Source of the DNA: Nocardioides flavus (ex Wang et al. 2016)
Lineage (GTDB): Bacteria > Actinomycetota > Actinomycetes > Propionibacteriales > Nocardioidaceae
Direction of reading: 5' to 3'
NCBI RefSeq assembly: GCF_014653115.1
Contig: NZ_BNAD01000010.1
Location: forward strand, 1 to 64,000
DNA length: 64,000 nt
Made by a program: the position numbers and the translations under genes. The notes beneath the pieces were generated by a model. The model was not told where the DNA came from, searched no databases, and saw only the letters and a program-made list of their open reading frames with translations. Positions 5,622 through 15,352 of the stretch are shown here, in pieces (position 1 is the stretch's first letter; every line of letters begins with the position of its first letter).

Positions 5622-7694
5622 TCAGAAGTCGAGGTCATCGTCTGATAGATGCCCTCCGTTGGCGACGATGAACTCCTTGCGCGGCGCGACGTCGGAGCCC
5701 ATCAGCAGGTCGAAGACCTTGCTCGCCTCGTCGACGTCGTCGATGGTGAGCTTGCGCAGCGTGCGGTGGCGGGGGTCCATGGTCGTCTCGGCCAGCTGGT
5801 CGGCGTCCATCTCGCCGAGGCCCTTGTAGCGCTGGACCGGGTCCTTCCAACGCACGTTCTTCCGCTTCAGCTCGGCGAGCTTGCGCTGCAGCTCGTCGTC
5901 GGAATAGGTGTAGATGTACTTGTCCATCCCCTTCTTGGGGTTGGACAGCTCGATGCGGTGCAGCGGCGGGACGGCCGAGAAGAGCCGCCCGTCGCGCACC
6001 AGCTCGGGCATGTACTTGAAGAACAGCGTCGCGAGCAGGCACCGGATGTGGGCACCGTCGGAGTCGGCGTCGGCCATCAGGATGATCCGGCCGTAGCGCG
6101 CCGCCTCGAGGTCGAACGTACGGCCCGAGCCGGCGCCGACGACCTGGATGATCGAGGCGCACTCGGCGTTCTTGAGCATGTCGCCGACGGTGGCCTTCTG
6201 GACGTTGAGGATCTTGCCGCGGATCGGCAGCAGCGCCTGGAACTCGCTGCTGCGCGCCGCCTTCGCCGTGCCCATCGCGGAGTCGCCCTCGACGATGAAG
6301 AGCTCGGTGCGCTCGGTGTCGGTGCTGCGGCAGTCGAACAGCTTGGCCGGTAGGGCGGAGGACTCGAGCGCGTTCTTGCGGCGCTGGTTCTCCTTGTGCT
6401 GCCGGGCGGCCAGGCGGGTCTTCGACGCGCCCGCGACCTTCTCCATCAGCAGCTTGGCCTGCGCCTTCTCGGCGCGCTTGGTGGAGGTCAGGAACGACTT
6501 GAGCTCGCCTGCCACCACCTTGCGCACGACGCCTCGCGCGGCGGGGGTGCCGAGTATCTCCTTGGTCTGGCCCTCGAACTGGGGCTCGGCCAGGCGTACG
6601 GTCACCACCGCCGTGAGGCCCTCGAGCACGTCGTCCTTGATCACGTCGGTGTCGGCGGCCTTGAGCACCTTCGCGGCGCGCATCGCGTCGTTGAACGTCT
6701 TGGTCAGCGCGGTCTCGAAGCCGCTGACGTGGGTGCCGCCCTTGGGGGTGGCGATCACGTTGACGAAGGAACGGACCTCGGTGTCGTAGGCGGTGTCCCA
6801 GCGCACGGCGACGTCGACCGAGAGCTCGCGCTCGACCTCCTGCGGCGTCATGTGCCCCTTGTCGTCGAGCAGCGGCACGGTCTCGGTGAAGGTGTCGGTG
6901 CCCTGCAGGCGCAGGATGTCGGTGACCGGCTCGCCGTGGGAGAGGAACTCGACGAACTCGGCGATGCCGCCGTCGTGGCGGAACTTCTCCTCCACCATCT
7001 CGCCCGTGCGCCGGTCGCGGATGACGAGCTCGAGGCCCGGCACGATGTACGACGTCTGCCGCGCACGGCCGACGAGGCCGTCCATCTCGAAGCGGGCGTC
7101 CTTGGTGAAGATCTGGCGGTCCGGCCAGAACCGGATGCGGGTGCCGGTCTTGCCCTTCGCGACCCGCTTGCCCTTGCGGGTCAGGCCGGACTGCGGGGTG
7201 AACGCGGCGTCGGGGCCGTCGCCGTCGAAGACGCCCGGCACGCCGCGCTGGAACGACAGGCCCTGCTGGCTGGGCGAGCGGTCGACGTCGATGTCCATCC
7301 GCGACGACAGCGCGTTGACCACCGACAGGCCGACGCCGTGCAGGCCGCCGGTCGCGACGTACGAGCCGCCGCCGAACTTGCCGCCGGCGTGGAGCTTGGT
7401 CGCGACGACCTCGACGCCGGGGAGCCCGGTCTTGGGCTCCTTGTCGGTCGGGATGCCGCGCCCGTCGTCGTAGACCTCGACGGAGCCGTCGCCGTGCAGG
7501 GTGACCTCGACGAGGTGGGCCACACCGGCCAGGGCCTCGTCGACGCCGTTGTCGATGATCTCCCACAGGCAGTGCATGAGCCCGCGGGTGTCGGTCGAGC
7601 CGATGTACATGCCCGGGCGCTTGCGGACGGCGTCGAGTCCCTCGAGGACCAGGAGGTGCGCTGCGTTGTAGGTGTTGTCTGACGGTGCTGCCAC
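5622..7694 (-). CDS. parE: DNA topoisomerase IV subunit B / type IIA topoisomerase ATPase subunit
   Basis: The product has about 690 residues. The N-terminal GHKL ATPase domain has WEIIDNGVDEALAG, YDDGRGIPT and TGGLHGVGLSVVNALS. The transducer domain follows. The TOPRIM domain has EGDSAMGTA and MADADSDGAHIR, with DADSD as metal-binding acids. The C-terminal QRYKGLGEMDADQL is present. The Ser in DADSDGAH and the EGDSAMG spelling match the actinobacterial ParE-like paralogue rather than classical GyrB. With its ParC partner (not in the window) it would decatenate or relax DNA. The GTG at 7694 (AAPSDNTYNAAHLLVLEGL) is chosen because the family begins there; a longer frame reaches 7781 with Pro/Ala-rich sequence. 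No good ribosome-binding site is seen, but TAGGTT lies 8 nt upstream. Confidence 0.92.
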   Translation of the reverse strand: MAAPSDNTYNAAHLLVLEGLDAVRKRPGMYIGSTDTRGLMHCLWEIIDNGVDEALAGVAHLVEVTLHGDGSVEVYDDGRGIPTDKEPKTGLPGVEVVATKLHAGGKFGGGSYVATGGLHGVGLSVVNALSSRMDIDVDRSPSQQGLSFQRGVPGVFDGDGPDAAFTPQSGLTRKGKRVAKGKTGTRIRFWPDRQIFTKDARFEMDGLVGRARQTSYIVPGLELVIRDRRTGEMVEEKFRHDGGIAEFVEFLSHGEPVTDILRLQGTDTFTETVPLLDDKGHMTPQEVERELSVDVAVRWDTAYDTEVRSFVNVIATPKGGTHVSGFETALTKTFNDAMRAAKVLKAADTDVIKDDVLEGLTAVVTVRLAEPQFEGQTKEILGTPAARGVVRKVVAGELKSFLTSTKRAEKAQAKLLMEKVAGASKTRLAARQHKENQRRKNALESSALPAKLFDCRSTDTERTELFIVEGDSAMGTAKAARSSEFQALLPIRGKILNVQKATVGDMLKNAECASIIQVVGAGSGRTFDLEAARYGRIILMADADSDGAHIRCLLATLFFKYMPELVRDGRLFSAVPPLHRIELSNPKKGMDKYIYTYSDDELQRKLAELKRKNVRWKDPVQRYKGLGEMDADQLAETTMDPRHRTLRKLTIDDVDEASKVFDLLMGSDVAPRKEFIVANGGHLSDDDLDF

Positions 7695-7950
7695 GAGGAG
7701 AGAACCTACCTGCGACACGCCGGGCGGCGACGGAGGCACGCCTGCCCCCGGACGCGCATGAGCAGGTCTAGCGCGGGGCACCTCACAGGTATCGCTTCTG
7801 CAACGGTCCGTCCACGCATGAGGACAACGCCAGCGGGGAAGGGTGCGACGTGATTCACTGAACGAGTTCTCGATCTACACCCGCCGGCGGGGAATCTTTG
7901 CCCCACTGGCTACGTTGGGCCAGACACCGATGAACAGAAATGAGGCTGAC

Positions 7951-8175
7951 GTGACCACTGCCACCGCACCCACCCAGGCCGTCCTCACGGCTGGTGACCG
8001 CTGCGACCGCTGCGGCGCCCAGGCCTACCTCCGTGTGGAGCTCCAGACCGGCGGCGAGCTGCTCTTCTGCGCCCACCACGCCCGCGAGCACGGAGAGAAG
8101 CTCCGCGAGGTCGCTGCGAAGGTCCACGACGAGACCCACAAGCTCGAGGCCCCCGCTGCGGGGAGCGAGGCCTGA
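7951..8175 (+). CDS. DUF7455 family protein with CxxC...CxxH zinc-type motif
   Basis: The product has 74 residues. It contains DRCDRCGAQAYLRVEL followed by LLFCAHHAREH, which together give a C-x2-C and C-x-x-H set likely to bind zinc. A C-terminal helix follows. The start GTG at 7951 has TGAGG 5-6 nt upstream and leaves the family-like N-terminus TTATAPTQAVLTAGD. A gene of this type lies beside parE and the principal sigma factor in many actinobacteria. Its function is unknown. Confidence 0.8.
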   Translation: MTTATAPTQAVLTAGDRCDRCGAQAYLRVELQTGGELLFCAHHAREHGEKLREVAAKVHDETHKLEAPAAGSEA

Positions 8176-8199
8176 CACTCCCCCGCCCACCCGACTTCC

Positions 8200-8235
8200 A
8201 GAACGGCCCCGGACTCAGGTCTCCGGGGCCGTTCT
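8200..8235 (+). terminator. Hairpin terminator after the DUF7455 gene
   Basis: AGAACGGCCCCGGA (8200-8213) and TCCGGGGCCGTTCT (8222-8235) form a perfect 14-bp stem with an 8-nt loop. It sits between the DUF7455 and DUF456 genes and lacks a T-tract. Confidence 0.75.
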
Positions 8236-8256
8236 GCGTCTGCGAGGCTGTGCCGC

Positions 8257-8733
8257 GTGAGCCTCACCGAGATCCTCGTCGCCCTCGCGATCGCCGTCGG
8301 CATCGTCGGCATCGTCCTGCCCGTCCTGCCCGGCACCGTGCTCGTCCTGGGCGCGGTCCTCGTCTGGGCGCTGCAGGTGGGCACGTCGACCGCTTGGATC
8401 GTGTTCGCGGTCGCCACCGTCCTGCTCGCCGCCGGGACGGTGGTGAAGTACCTCGTGCCCGGCCGTCAGCTCAAGGCCTCCGGTGTCCCCAACCGCACGC
8501 TCCTCGTCGGCGCGCTCCTGGGCTTCATCGGGTTCTTCGTCGTCCCGGTGATCGGGCTGTTCATCGGCTTCGTCCTCGGGATCTACGTCGCCGAACGTGC
8601 CCGTGTCGGCGCGGCCCTGGCCTGGCCTTCGACCAAGGGAGCGCTCAGGGCCGTCGGGGTCTCGATCCTCATCGAGCTCGTCGCGGCGTGCCTGGCCGCG
8701 GCGGCGTGGGTCGTCGGCGTCGTGGTGACCTGA
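8257..8733 (+). CDS. DUF456 domain-containing membrane protein
   Basis: The product has 158 residues and about five hydrophobic segments. It carries the glycine/proline-rich pattern of DUF456: GIVGIVLPVLPGTVLVLGA at the N-terminus, VPNRTLLVGALLGFIGFF in the middle, and a final long hydrophobic helix. The start is a GTG 21 nt after the preceding terminator stem, with GAGGCT 7 nt before it, so the mRNA may be leaderless. It is an integral cytoplasmic-membrane protein of unknown role. Confidence 0.82.
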   Translation: MSLTEILVALAIAVGIVGIVLPVLPGTVLVLGAVLVWALQVGTSTAWIVFAVATVLLAAGTVVKYLVPGRQLKASGVPNRTLLVGALLGFIGFFVVPVIGLFIGFVLGIYVAERARVGAALAWPSTKGALRAVGVSILIELVAACLAAAAWVVGVVVT

Positions 8734-8763
8734 CCGGCGCCATGCGTACGAGCGACCGCAGGC

Positions 8764-9306
8764 TCAGGCGCGCAGCCCCGAGGCGATCGGCAGGGTCCAG
8801 CGCTTGCGGCGCGGCACCCAGTCGCGCACCGGGTGCGAGCCGTCGACCGGGTCGACCATCTTGACCGAGAGCCGTACGGATCCCGCCCCGTCGAAGCAAC
8901 CGCGACTGAGCCGCGCGCGGAACACGTCCCGCCCCCACCTGGGCCGGGCGGTGTAGTCGCACCTGACCTGCTCGTCACTGCCGCGCCAACCGTCCGCCGC
9001 GGTCAGGACGTAGTCGGTGCCGTCGCCGAGCCCGCTGCTGAGCACGTACTCGGGGCCCTTGGCGTCACGGTCGGTGTCGACGAACACCGACACACCCGCG
9101 GCGCTGGACCGCATGAGCTCGTTGAAGCGCACCTTGACCAGCAGGGCGTCGCTGCCGTGGTCGGCCTCGAGGCCGTACACGTCGGTCAGCGACGCCCGGG
9201 CGTCGGCAGGGTCGTCGATGGCGTAGAGCTCCGCGTGCGCCGGCGCGGCTACCAGCACGCCGAGCGCGAGCGCAGGGACGACGGCCGCTGAGATCCGAGT
9301 TCTCAT
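8764..9306 (-). CDS. Secreted protein of unknown function
   Basis: The product has 180 residues from ATG 9306. It has a clear signal peptide (MRTRISAAVVPALALGVLVAAPAHA, cleavage after AHA). The mature part is predicted to be beta-rich, with two cysteines (QVRCDYTARP and SRGCFDGAG) that could form a disulfide. SVFVDTDRDAKGPEYVL resembles a Ca-binding acidic loop. I do not recognise a family. A longer frame adds 13 residues upstream, but this would bury the signal peptide. Confidence 0.7.
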   Translation of the reverse strand: MRTRISAAVVPALALGVLVAAPAHAELYAIDDPADARASLTDVYGLEADHGSDALLVKVRFNELMRSSAAGVSVFVDTDRDAKGPEYVLSSGLGDGTDYVLTAADGWRGSDEQVRCDYTARPRWGRDVFRARLSRGCFDGAGSVRLSVKMVDPVDGSHPVRDWVPRRKRWTLPIASGLRA

Positions 9307-9338
9307 GGGGTCGAGTCTGTCATCGCGCCCCCCCGCCG

Positions 9339-9364
9339 CGTCCACCCACGTCGGGGGGTGGACG
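9339..9364 (-). terminator. Hairpin terminator after the principal sigma factor gene
   Basis: CGTCCACCC (9339-9347) and GGGTGGACG (9356-9364) form a 9-bp stem directly after the sigma factor stop codon at 9367, read on the minus strand. It also overlaps the upstream region of the secreted-protein gene. Confidence 0.6.
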
Positions 9365-9366
9365 GC

Positions 9367-10878
<1,512 letters not shown>

Positions 10879-11013
10879 GAACACCTCTCGTCCAGCAACT
10901 TCGGGGCGCGGCGAGACCCGGTGACGTCAAGAGCCGCGTCGTCATTCTGCCACGGCCCCCCTGAGGATCCCGCACCGCCCGCCCGCCCGGCGCGTACGGC
11001 CGCGCACGGGCGT

Positions 11014-11607
11014 TCAGCCGGCGGACCGGGGCGCGGGCTTCGTGGGCGTGTTGGCCGTCTTTGCCTTCTTGGCCTTCTTGAAGTCGCGCACCTTCTGCAG
11101 CGAGTCGGCGTCCACGACGTCGGCGACGGAGCGGTGCCCCTCCAGCGCGTAGTCCCCCACCACGGCCTCCCAGCCGGTGGGCCGGACACCGGCCTGCTTG
11201 GCCAGCAGGGCGACGAAGATCTGCGCCTTCTGCTTGCCGAAGCCGGGCAGTGCCATGACCCGCTTGAGCAGGTCCTTGCCGTCGGCCGCCTCGGTCCAGA
11301 TCCGCGAGGCGTCACCGCCGTAGGTCTCCTCGACGATGCGGGCCAGCTCCTGGAGCCGGGCAGCCATCGAGCCCGGGAACCGGTGGATGGCCGGCGGGGT
11401 CGCGGCCATCGCGGCGAACTGCTCGGGGTCGGCGGCGGCGATGGCGTCGGGATCGAACGTGCCGAAACGGTCGAGCACCTTGGCGGGCCCGCGAAAGGCG
11501 TGCTCCATCGGGTACTGCTGGTCGAGCATCATCCCGACGAGGAGCGCGAACGGCGAGTCGTCGAGGACCTTGTCGGCGGCGGGATCGCCGGTGATCTTGA
11601 AACCCAT
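11014..11607 (-). CDS. HhH-GPD-type base excision DNA repair protein
   Basis: The product has 197 residues. It starts MGFKITGDPAADKVLDDSPF and contains LLVGMMLDQQYPMEHAF. The helix-hairpin-helix glycosylase-type segment is LLKRVMALPGFGKQKAQIF. A Lys/Ala-rich tail (KKAKKAKTANT) follows and may bind DNA. It is probably a DNA glycosylase or a related damage-binding protein. The catalytic Lys/Asp pair of characterised glycosylases is not obvious, so activity is uncertain. Genes of this family often lie close to the principal sigma factor gene in actinobacteria. Confidence 0.8.
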   Translation of the reverse strand: MGFKITGDPAADKVLDDSPFALLVGMMLDQQYPMEHAFRGPAKVLDRFGTFDPDAIAAADPEQFAAMAATPPAIHRFPGSMAARLQELARIVEETYGGDASRIWTEAADGKDLLKRVMALPGFGKQKAQIFVALLAKQAGVRPTGWEAVVGDYALEGHRSVADVVDADSLQKVRDFKKAKKAKTANTPTKPAPRSAG

Positions 11608-11652
11608 GGGGCCATCCTGCCCGACTCGTGGCGCGGGGCAGGACCTCGTGGG

Positions 11653-12054
11653 CTACTGGGCCTTGACCGCGAGGACCGGGCAGGGGGCGTCGAGCAGCAC
11701 CCGCTGGGCGTTGCTGCCGAGGATGAGCTTGCCGACGGGCGAGCGGCGGCGCAGACCGATCACGAGCAGCTCGGCGCTGTTGGCCTCGGCGATGCTGATC
11801 AGGTCCTCGGCCGGCTCGAAGCCGCGCACGAGCTGGCGGATGTCGTGCTCGACACCGGCCTCGTCGAGCCTCGCCTGGATCGCGGCGAGCTCGTCCTCCG
11901 CGGCCCTGGCCGCCGTGCCGTCGTACTCCTGGCCTCCCCGGTGGGAGTTCACCACGACCAGCTTGCTGCCGCGCAGCTTGGCCTCGCTGATGCCAGCGGC
12001 GAGAGCGGCCTCGCCCTCCGGCTTGGGGACGTAACCGACGACGACAGTGCCCAT
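11653..12054 (-). CDS. Universal stress protein
   Basis: The product has 133 residues, a single UspA domain. It starts with MGTVVVGYVPKPEGEAAL and ends with the ATP-binding signature G-x2-G-x9-G-S (GLRRRSPVGKLILGSNA), followed by VLLDAPCPVLAVK. GGAGA lies 6 nt before the ATG. USP proteins of this type bind ATP in the cytoplasm and help survive hypoxia or starvation. The specific signal is not known here. Confidence 0.9.
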   Translation of the reverse strand: MGTVVVGYVPKPEGEAALAAGISEAKLRGSKLVVVNSHRGGQEYDGTAARAAEDELAAIQARLDEAGVEHDIRQLVRGFEPAEDLISIAEANSAELLVIGLRRRSPVGKLILGSNAQRVLLDAPCPVLAVKAQ

Positions 12055-12180
12055 GGTGTCTCCTCTCGGGGCCGCGGCGGCTCGCCGCTGGCCTGCTGGC
12101 ACCGTAACGGAAAATCTTCGGCCGTGGGCGCCTGTGGAGGAGCGCGTCGCCCGTGCGGGTGTGTACGGCACGCTGGACCC

Positions 12181-12618
12181 GTGGCTCCCCAGCTCGCCGG
12201 CCCGTACGCCATCCGCCCACCCATCGACCGCTACACCCACACCATGCTGCGCGCCGCGACCCTCGAGCTGGTGGAGCGCGAGCGCCGGCGCCGGTTCGCG
12301 CCCGTCGTGCACGCCGGCGTGCCTGGCCGGTGCGTCGCCCACCCGGACGACGGCACCGCGTCGGATCCCGGGCTGCGCGCCGACGTCGTGCTGGCCATGC
12401 TGCGCCGGTCGGCCTCGCTCACCGCTCGTCCCCTGCTGTGGCTCACCCGCCCCGGCGAGCTCAGCCCCCACGACGACGACCTGCGGTGGCTCGGTCCGAC
12501 CTCCTGGGCCGCCCAGGCGCTCGGCATGCACGTCGGGCTCGTCGTGGTGACCCGACGAGGATGGTTCGACCCCGTCAGCGACGTACGACGCGAGTGGCGC
12601 CGCCTGCGCCCGCGGTGA
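12181..12618 (+). CDS. Hypothetical protein, 145 aa
   Basis: The product has 145 residues from GTG 12181 and is rich in Arg and Leu. It has no signal peptide or membrane segment. Visible segments are YAIRPPIDRYTHTMLRAAT near the start, RADVVLAMLRRSASLT, RPLLWLTRPGEL, and a C-terminal VVTRRGWFDPVSDVRREWRR. I do not recognise a family. It lies between two minus-strand genes. The GTG has no clear ribosome-binding site, so the start could be elsewhere, for example at the ATG at 12244. Confidence 0.6.
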   Translation: MAPQLAGPYAIRPPIDRYTHTMLRAATLELVERERRRRFAPVVHAGVPGRCVAHPDDGTASDPGLRADVVLAMLRRSASLTARPLLWLTRPGELSPHDDDLRWLGPTSWAAQALGMHVGLVVVTRRGWFDPVSDVRREWRRLRPR

Positions 12619-12636
12619 CTCGCGGGTCGACTCCGG

Positions 12637-14100
12637 TCAGTCCCAGGCGTGCACGGGCTCGTTGCTGTGCATCCGGTCGCGGTAGTCGAGCAGGGTCGCG
12701 CGCAGGGCGTCGAAGCGGTCCTCTCCCCCGCGCTGGCGCACCCGCTCGACGAACCAGCCCGCACCGCTCGCCTCGGCCTGGCACCGCTGCTCGATGATCC
12801 CGAGGTAGCGGTCGCTCTGCTCGCTCGGCACACCCCACGACTCAAGGCCGGCGCGCGCCATCGGCAGCAGCCGGCGCAGCACGAGCTCGGTGGCACGCAC
12901 CTGTCCGATGCCGGGCCAGTAGACCTGCGCGTCCACACCGGTCTGGGCGGCGACGTGGAAGTTCTCCTCCGCTGCGGAGAAGGACATCTGCGACCACAGC
13001 GGCCGTTCGCTATCGACGAGGTGGCGGATCAGGCCGAACCACAGAGCCGCGTTGGCGATCGTGTCGGCGATGGTGGGGCCGGCAGCCAGGAGCCGGTTCT
13101 CCACCCGCAGGTGCGGCCTGCCCTGGGAGATGTCGTAGACGGGGCGGTTCCAGCGGTAGATGGTGCCGTTGTGCAGCTTGAGCTCGTGCAGGGCCGGGGT
13201 GCCTCCCGACTCGAGGACCTCAAGGGGGTCCTCCTGGTCCGTCACGGGCAGCAGCGCCGGGAAGTAGCGGACGTTCTCCTCGAACAGGTCGAACACCGAG
13301 GTGATCCACCGCTCGCCGAACCACACGCGCGGACGCACGCCCTGCGCCTTGAGCTCCTCGCTGCGGGTGTCGGTCGCCTGCTCGAAGAGCGGGATGCGGG
13401 TCTCGCGCCAGAGCTCCTTGCCGAGGAGGTAGGGCGAGTTGGCCGAGACGGCGAGCTGGACGCCGGCGATCGCCTGCGCGGCGTTCCAGTAGGAGGCGAA
13501 CTGGTCGGGCGAGGTCTGGACGTGGAACTGCGTGCTGGTGCACGCGGCCTCTGGGACGATCGAGTCGGCCGTCGTGGTGAGCCGCTCCTTGCCGGAGATG
13601 CTGATCGTGATGTCCTCCCCGCGCGCGTTGAGGATCTGCTCGGACAGCAGGCTGTAGCGCGGGTTGGAGCTCAGCGAGTCGCGCGTCATGTGCCCCTCGG
13701 CGAGCGTGGGCAGGATGCCGATCATCACCTGGTGCGCCCCGACCCGCGACCCCTTCTCGTCGGCGTCGTTGAGCGAGCGCCGCAGGCTCTCCTCGAAGGT
13801 CCCGAGGCCGCCCTCGCGCAGCTTGGCGGGCGGCAGGTTGATCTCGATGTTGAACTGGCCGAGCTCGGTCTGGAAGTCGGGGTCGGCGATCGCCTCGAGC
13901 ACCTCGGCGTTCTTCAGCGCCGGGTCCCCCGCGTCGTCGATGAGGTTGAGCTCCATCTCCAGACCGGTCATCGGGTCGTCGGTGTCGAATGCTGCCTCGC
14001 GCAGCATCCGGGCGAACACGTCGAGGTTGCGCCGCACCTTCTCCCGGTGCCGCGTCCGGTCGGCCCGACTGAACTCCTGCTGCGCGACCTCTTCTCCCAT
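12637..14100 (-). CDS. Glutamate-cysteine ligase family protein (GCS2 type)
   Basis: The product has 487 residues. It has the actinobacterial GCS2 pattern: MTGLEMELNLIDDAGDP, then FNIEINLPPAKL, VGAHQVMIGILPTL, and ASTQFHVQTSP-like CTSTQFHVQ, with several acidic residues likely to bind Mg-ATP. ELKLHNGTIYRWNRPVYD, HLRVENRLLAAGPT and AAEENFHVAAQTG lie in the C-terminal half. The fold joins an amino acid to glutamate using ATP. Actinobacteria usually lack glutathione, so the real substrate may be something other than cysteine. It is not obviously in an operon. Confidence 0.85.
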   Translation of the reverse strand: MGEEVAQQEFSRADRTRHREKVRRNLDVFARMLREAAFDTDDPMTGLEMELNLIDDAGDPALKNAEVLEAIADPDFQTELGQFNIEINLPPAKLREGGLGTFEESLRRSLNDADEKGSRVGAHQVMIGILPTLAEGHMTRDSLSSNPRYSLLSEQILNARGEDITISISGKERLTTTADSIVPEAACTSTQFHVQTSPDQFASYWNAAQAIAGVQLAVSANSPYLLGKELWRETRIPLFEQATDTRSEELKAQGVRPRVWFGERWITSVFDLFEENVRYFPALLPVTDQEDPLEVLESGGTPALHELKLHNGTIYRWNRPVYDISQGRPHLRVENRLLAAGPTIADTIANAALWFGLIRHLVDSERPLWSQMSFSAAEENFHVAAQTGVDAQVYWPGIGQVRATELVLRRLLPMARAGLESWGVPSEQSDRYLGIIEQRCQAEASGAGWFVERVRQRGGEDRFDALRATLLDYRDRMHSNEPVHAWD

Positions 14101-14153
14101 GTCCGCACCCTAGCCACGCGCGCGTGCCTCGGGAACCGCCCGCCGGGCTGGTC

Positions 14154-15155
14154 TCAGGCGGCCGGGTCACCGCTGGCGGCCAGCCGGGGCCGGAGCAGGG
14201 TCCACTCGTCGGGCGAGGTCGCCGACTCGAGCAGCTGGGCGACGAGGGTCCCGAGGGACTGCTCCGGCTCGGCGTCGCGGCACCGGTCGACCGCGCACCA
14301 CGCCAGCGCACCGTCGCCGAGGAGCCAGGCCGCGAAGGCGAGGACCGCTGCCGGTGCGGCCACGTGGGTGGCGGGCAGGCGCCTCACCGCATCGGTCCAC
14401 AGGTCGACCGCGCGACGAGCCTCGTCCCGGGAGAGCCACGCCCACGCCTCGTCGCGTCGCGCGCCCGAGGGCACCGTCAGCGCGACCGCGGCCAGCTCGC
14501 CGCAGGAGAACCGGGTGCCGTGGTCGACGTGATCGCGCACCAGGCGCCCCAGCGCGCCGGCGGCGAGCGCGCTCGCACCCTCGAGGGCGGCCTCGGTCGC
14601 CCGTACCCCCGCGACGTCGGGGTCCAGCGTGGCGCGCAGCGCCTCGCGGCTGGTGTGCGTGACGCGACCGTCGAAGACGCCCTGCGCCGTGAACGGGTGC
14701 TCCGAGCGGGTGAACGCAACGCCGCGGTAGGCGGCCAGGGGCGCACCGGGGAGCACGGCGTACCAGTGGTCGTCGTGCACCCGGAGCACCTCGTGGACCA
14801 AGATGCCGGCCGCCGTGAGCTCCTCGTGGAGGGCCCACGCGGCCTCGTCGGCCACCGTGGTGTCGTCGTCGTAGATGACGACCACCACATCGCGCACGCC
14901 GTTGCGGCGTGCCGGGCGCAGCAGTGCCTCGACCACGTCGTCGACGTCGTCGGGGTCGTGGGGCAGGTCGACCCGGGCGCTCATCCCGCCGGGCGAGCCG
15001 ACGCCGATGACGACCACGGAGCGTTCGGGGACGAACCCGAGGGCGAGCGGCACGAAGGCCGCGATGTCGTCGGGTGTGCGTGCCCGCAGGGTGGTGACGC
15101 CGCGGCGCGGGCGGTCGTGGGCGGATGAGGTCGTGGCGTGGTCATCGGGTTCCAT
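14154..15155 (-). CDS. DUF4192 domain-containing protein
   Basis: The product has 333 residues from ATG 15155. It opens with TTLRARTPDDIAAFVPLALG and FVPERSVVVIGV, the hallmark of DUF4192, an actinobacterial family of unknown function. RNGVRDVVVVIYDDDTT and a C-terminal helical region (AAPAAVLAFAAWLLGDGALAW) follow. The longer frame to 15293 adds low-quality sequence. AAGCGT lies 7 nt before the ATG, so a leaderless start is possible. The protein is cytoplasmic with no membrane segment. Confidence 0.85.
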   Translation of the reverse strand: MEPDDHATTSSAHDRPRRGVTTLRARTPDDIAAFVPLALGFVPERSVVVIGVGSPGGMSARVDLPHDPDDVDDVVEALLRPARRNGVRDVVVVIYDDDTTVADEAAWALHEELTAAGILVHEVLRVHDDHWYAVLPGAPLAAYRGVAFTRSEHPFTAQGVFDGRVTHTSREALRATLDPDVAGVRATEAALEGASALAAGALGRLVRDHVDHGTRFSCGELAAVALTVPSGARRDEAWAWLSRDEARRAVDLWTDAVRRLPATHVAAPAAVLAFAAWLLGDGALAWCAVDRCRDAEPEQSLGTLVAQLLESATSPDEWTLLRPRLAASGDPAA

Positions 15156-15352
15156 GTCGACGACGCTTCCCGCCGCCACCGACGGGCCATGCCGGTCAGG
15201 CCACGGACCTGTGGACAAGTCCGTACGGCGGCTGGCTGTGGACGGTTCGTGGCCCACGATCGACGCGCGCAGGCCCGTCGCACCGGCCGTCACGCATGCG
15301 TGGGCGAGAATGGAACGGTGAGGCAGCCTTACGGATCCCGGGTCCCCGGCTG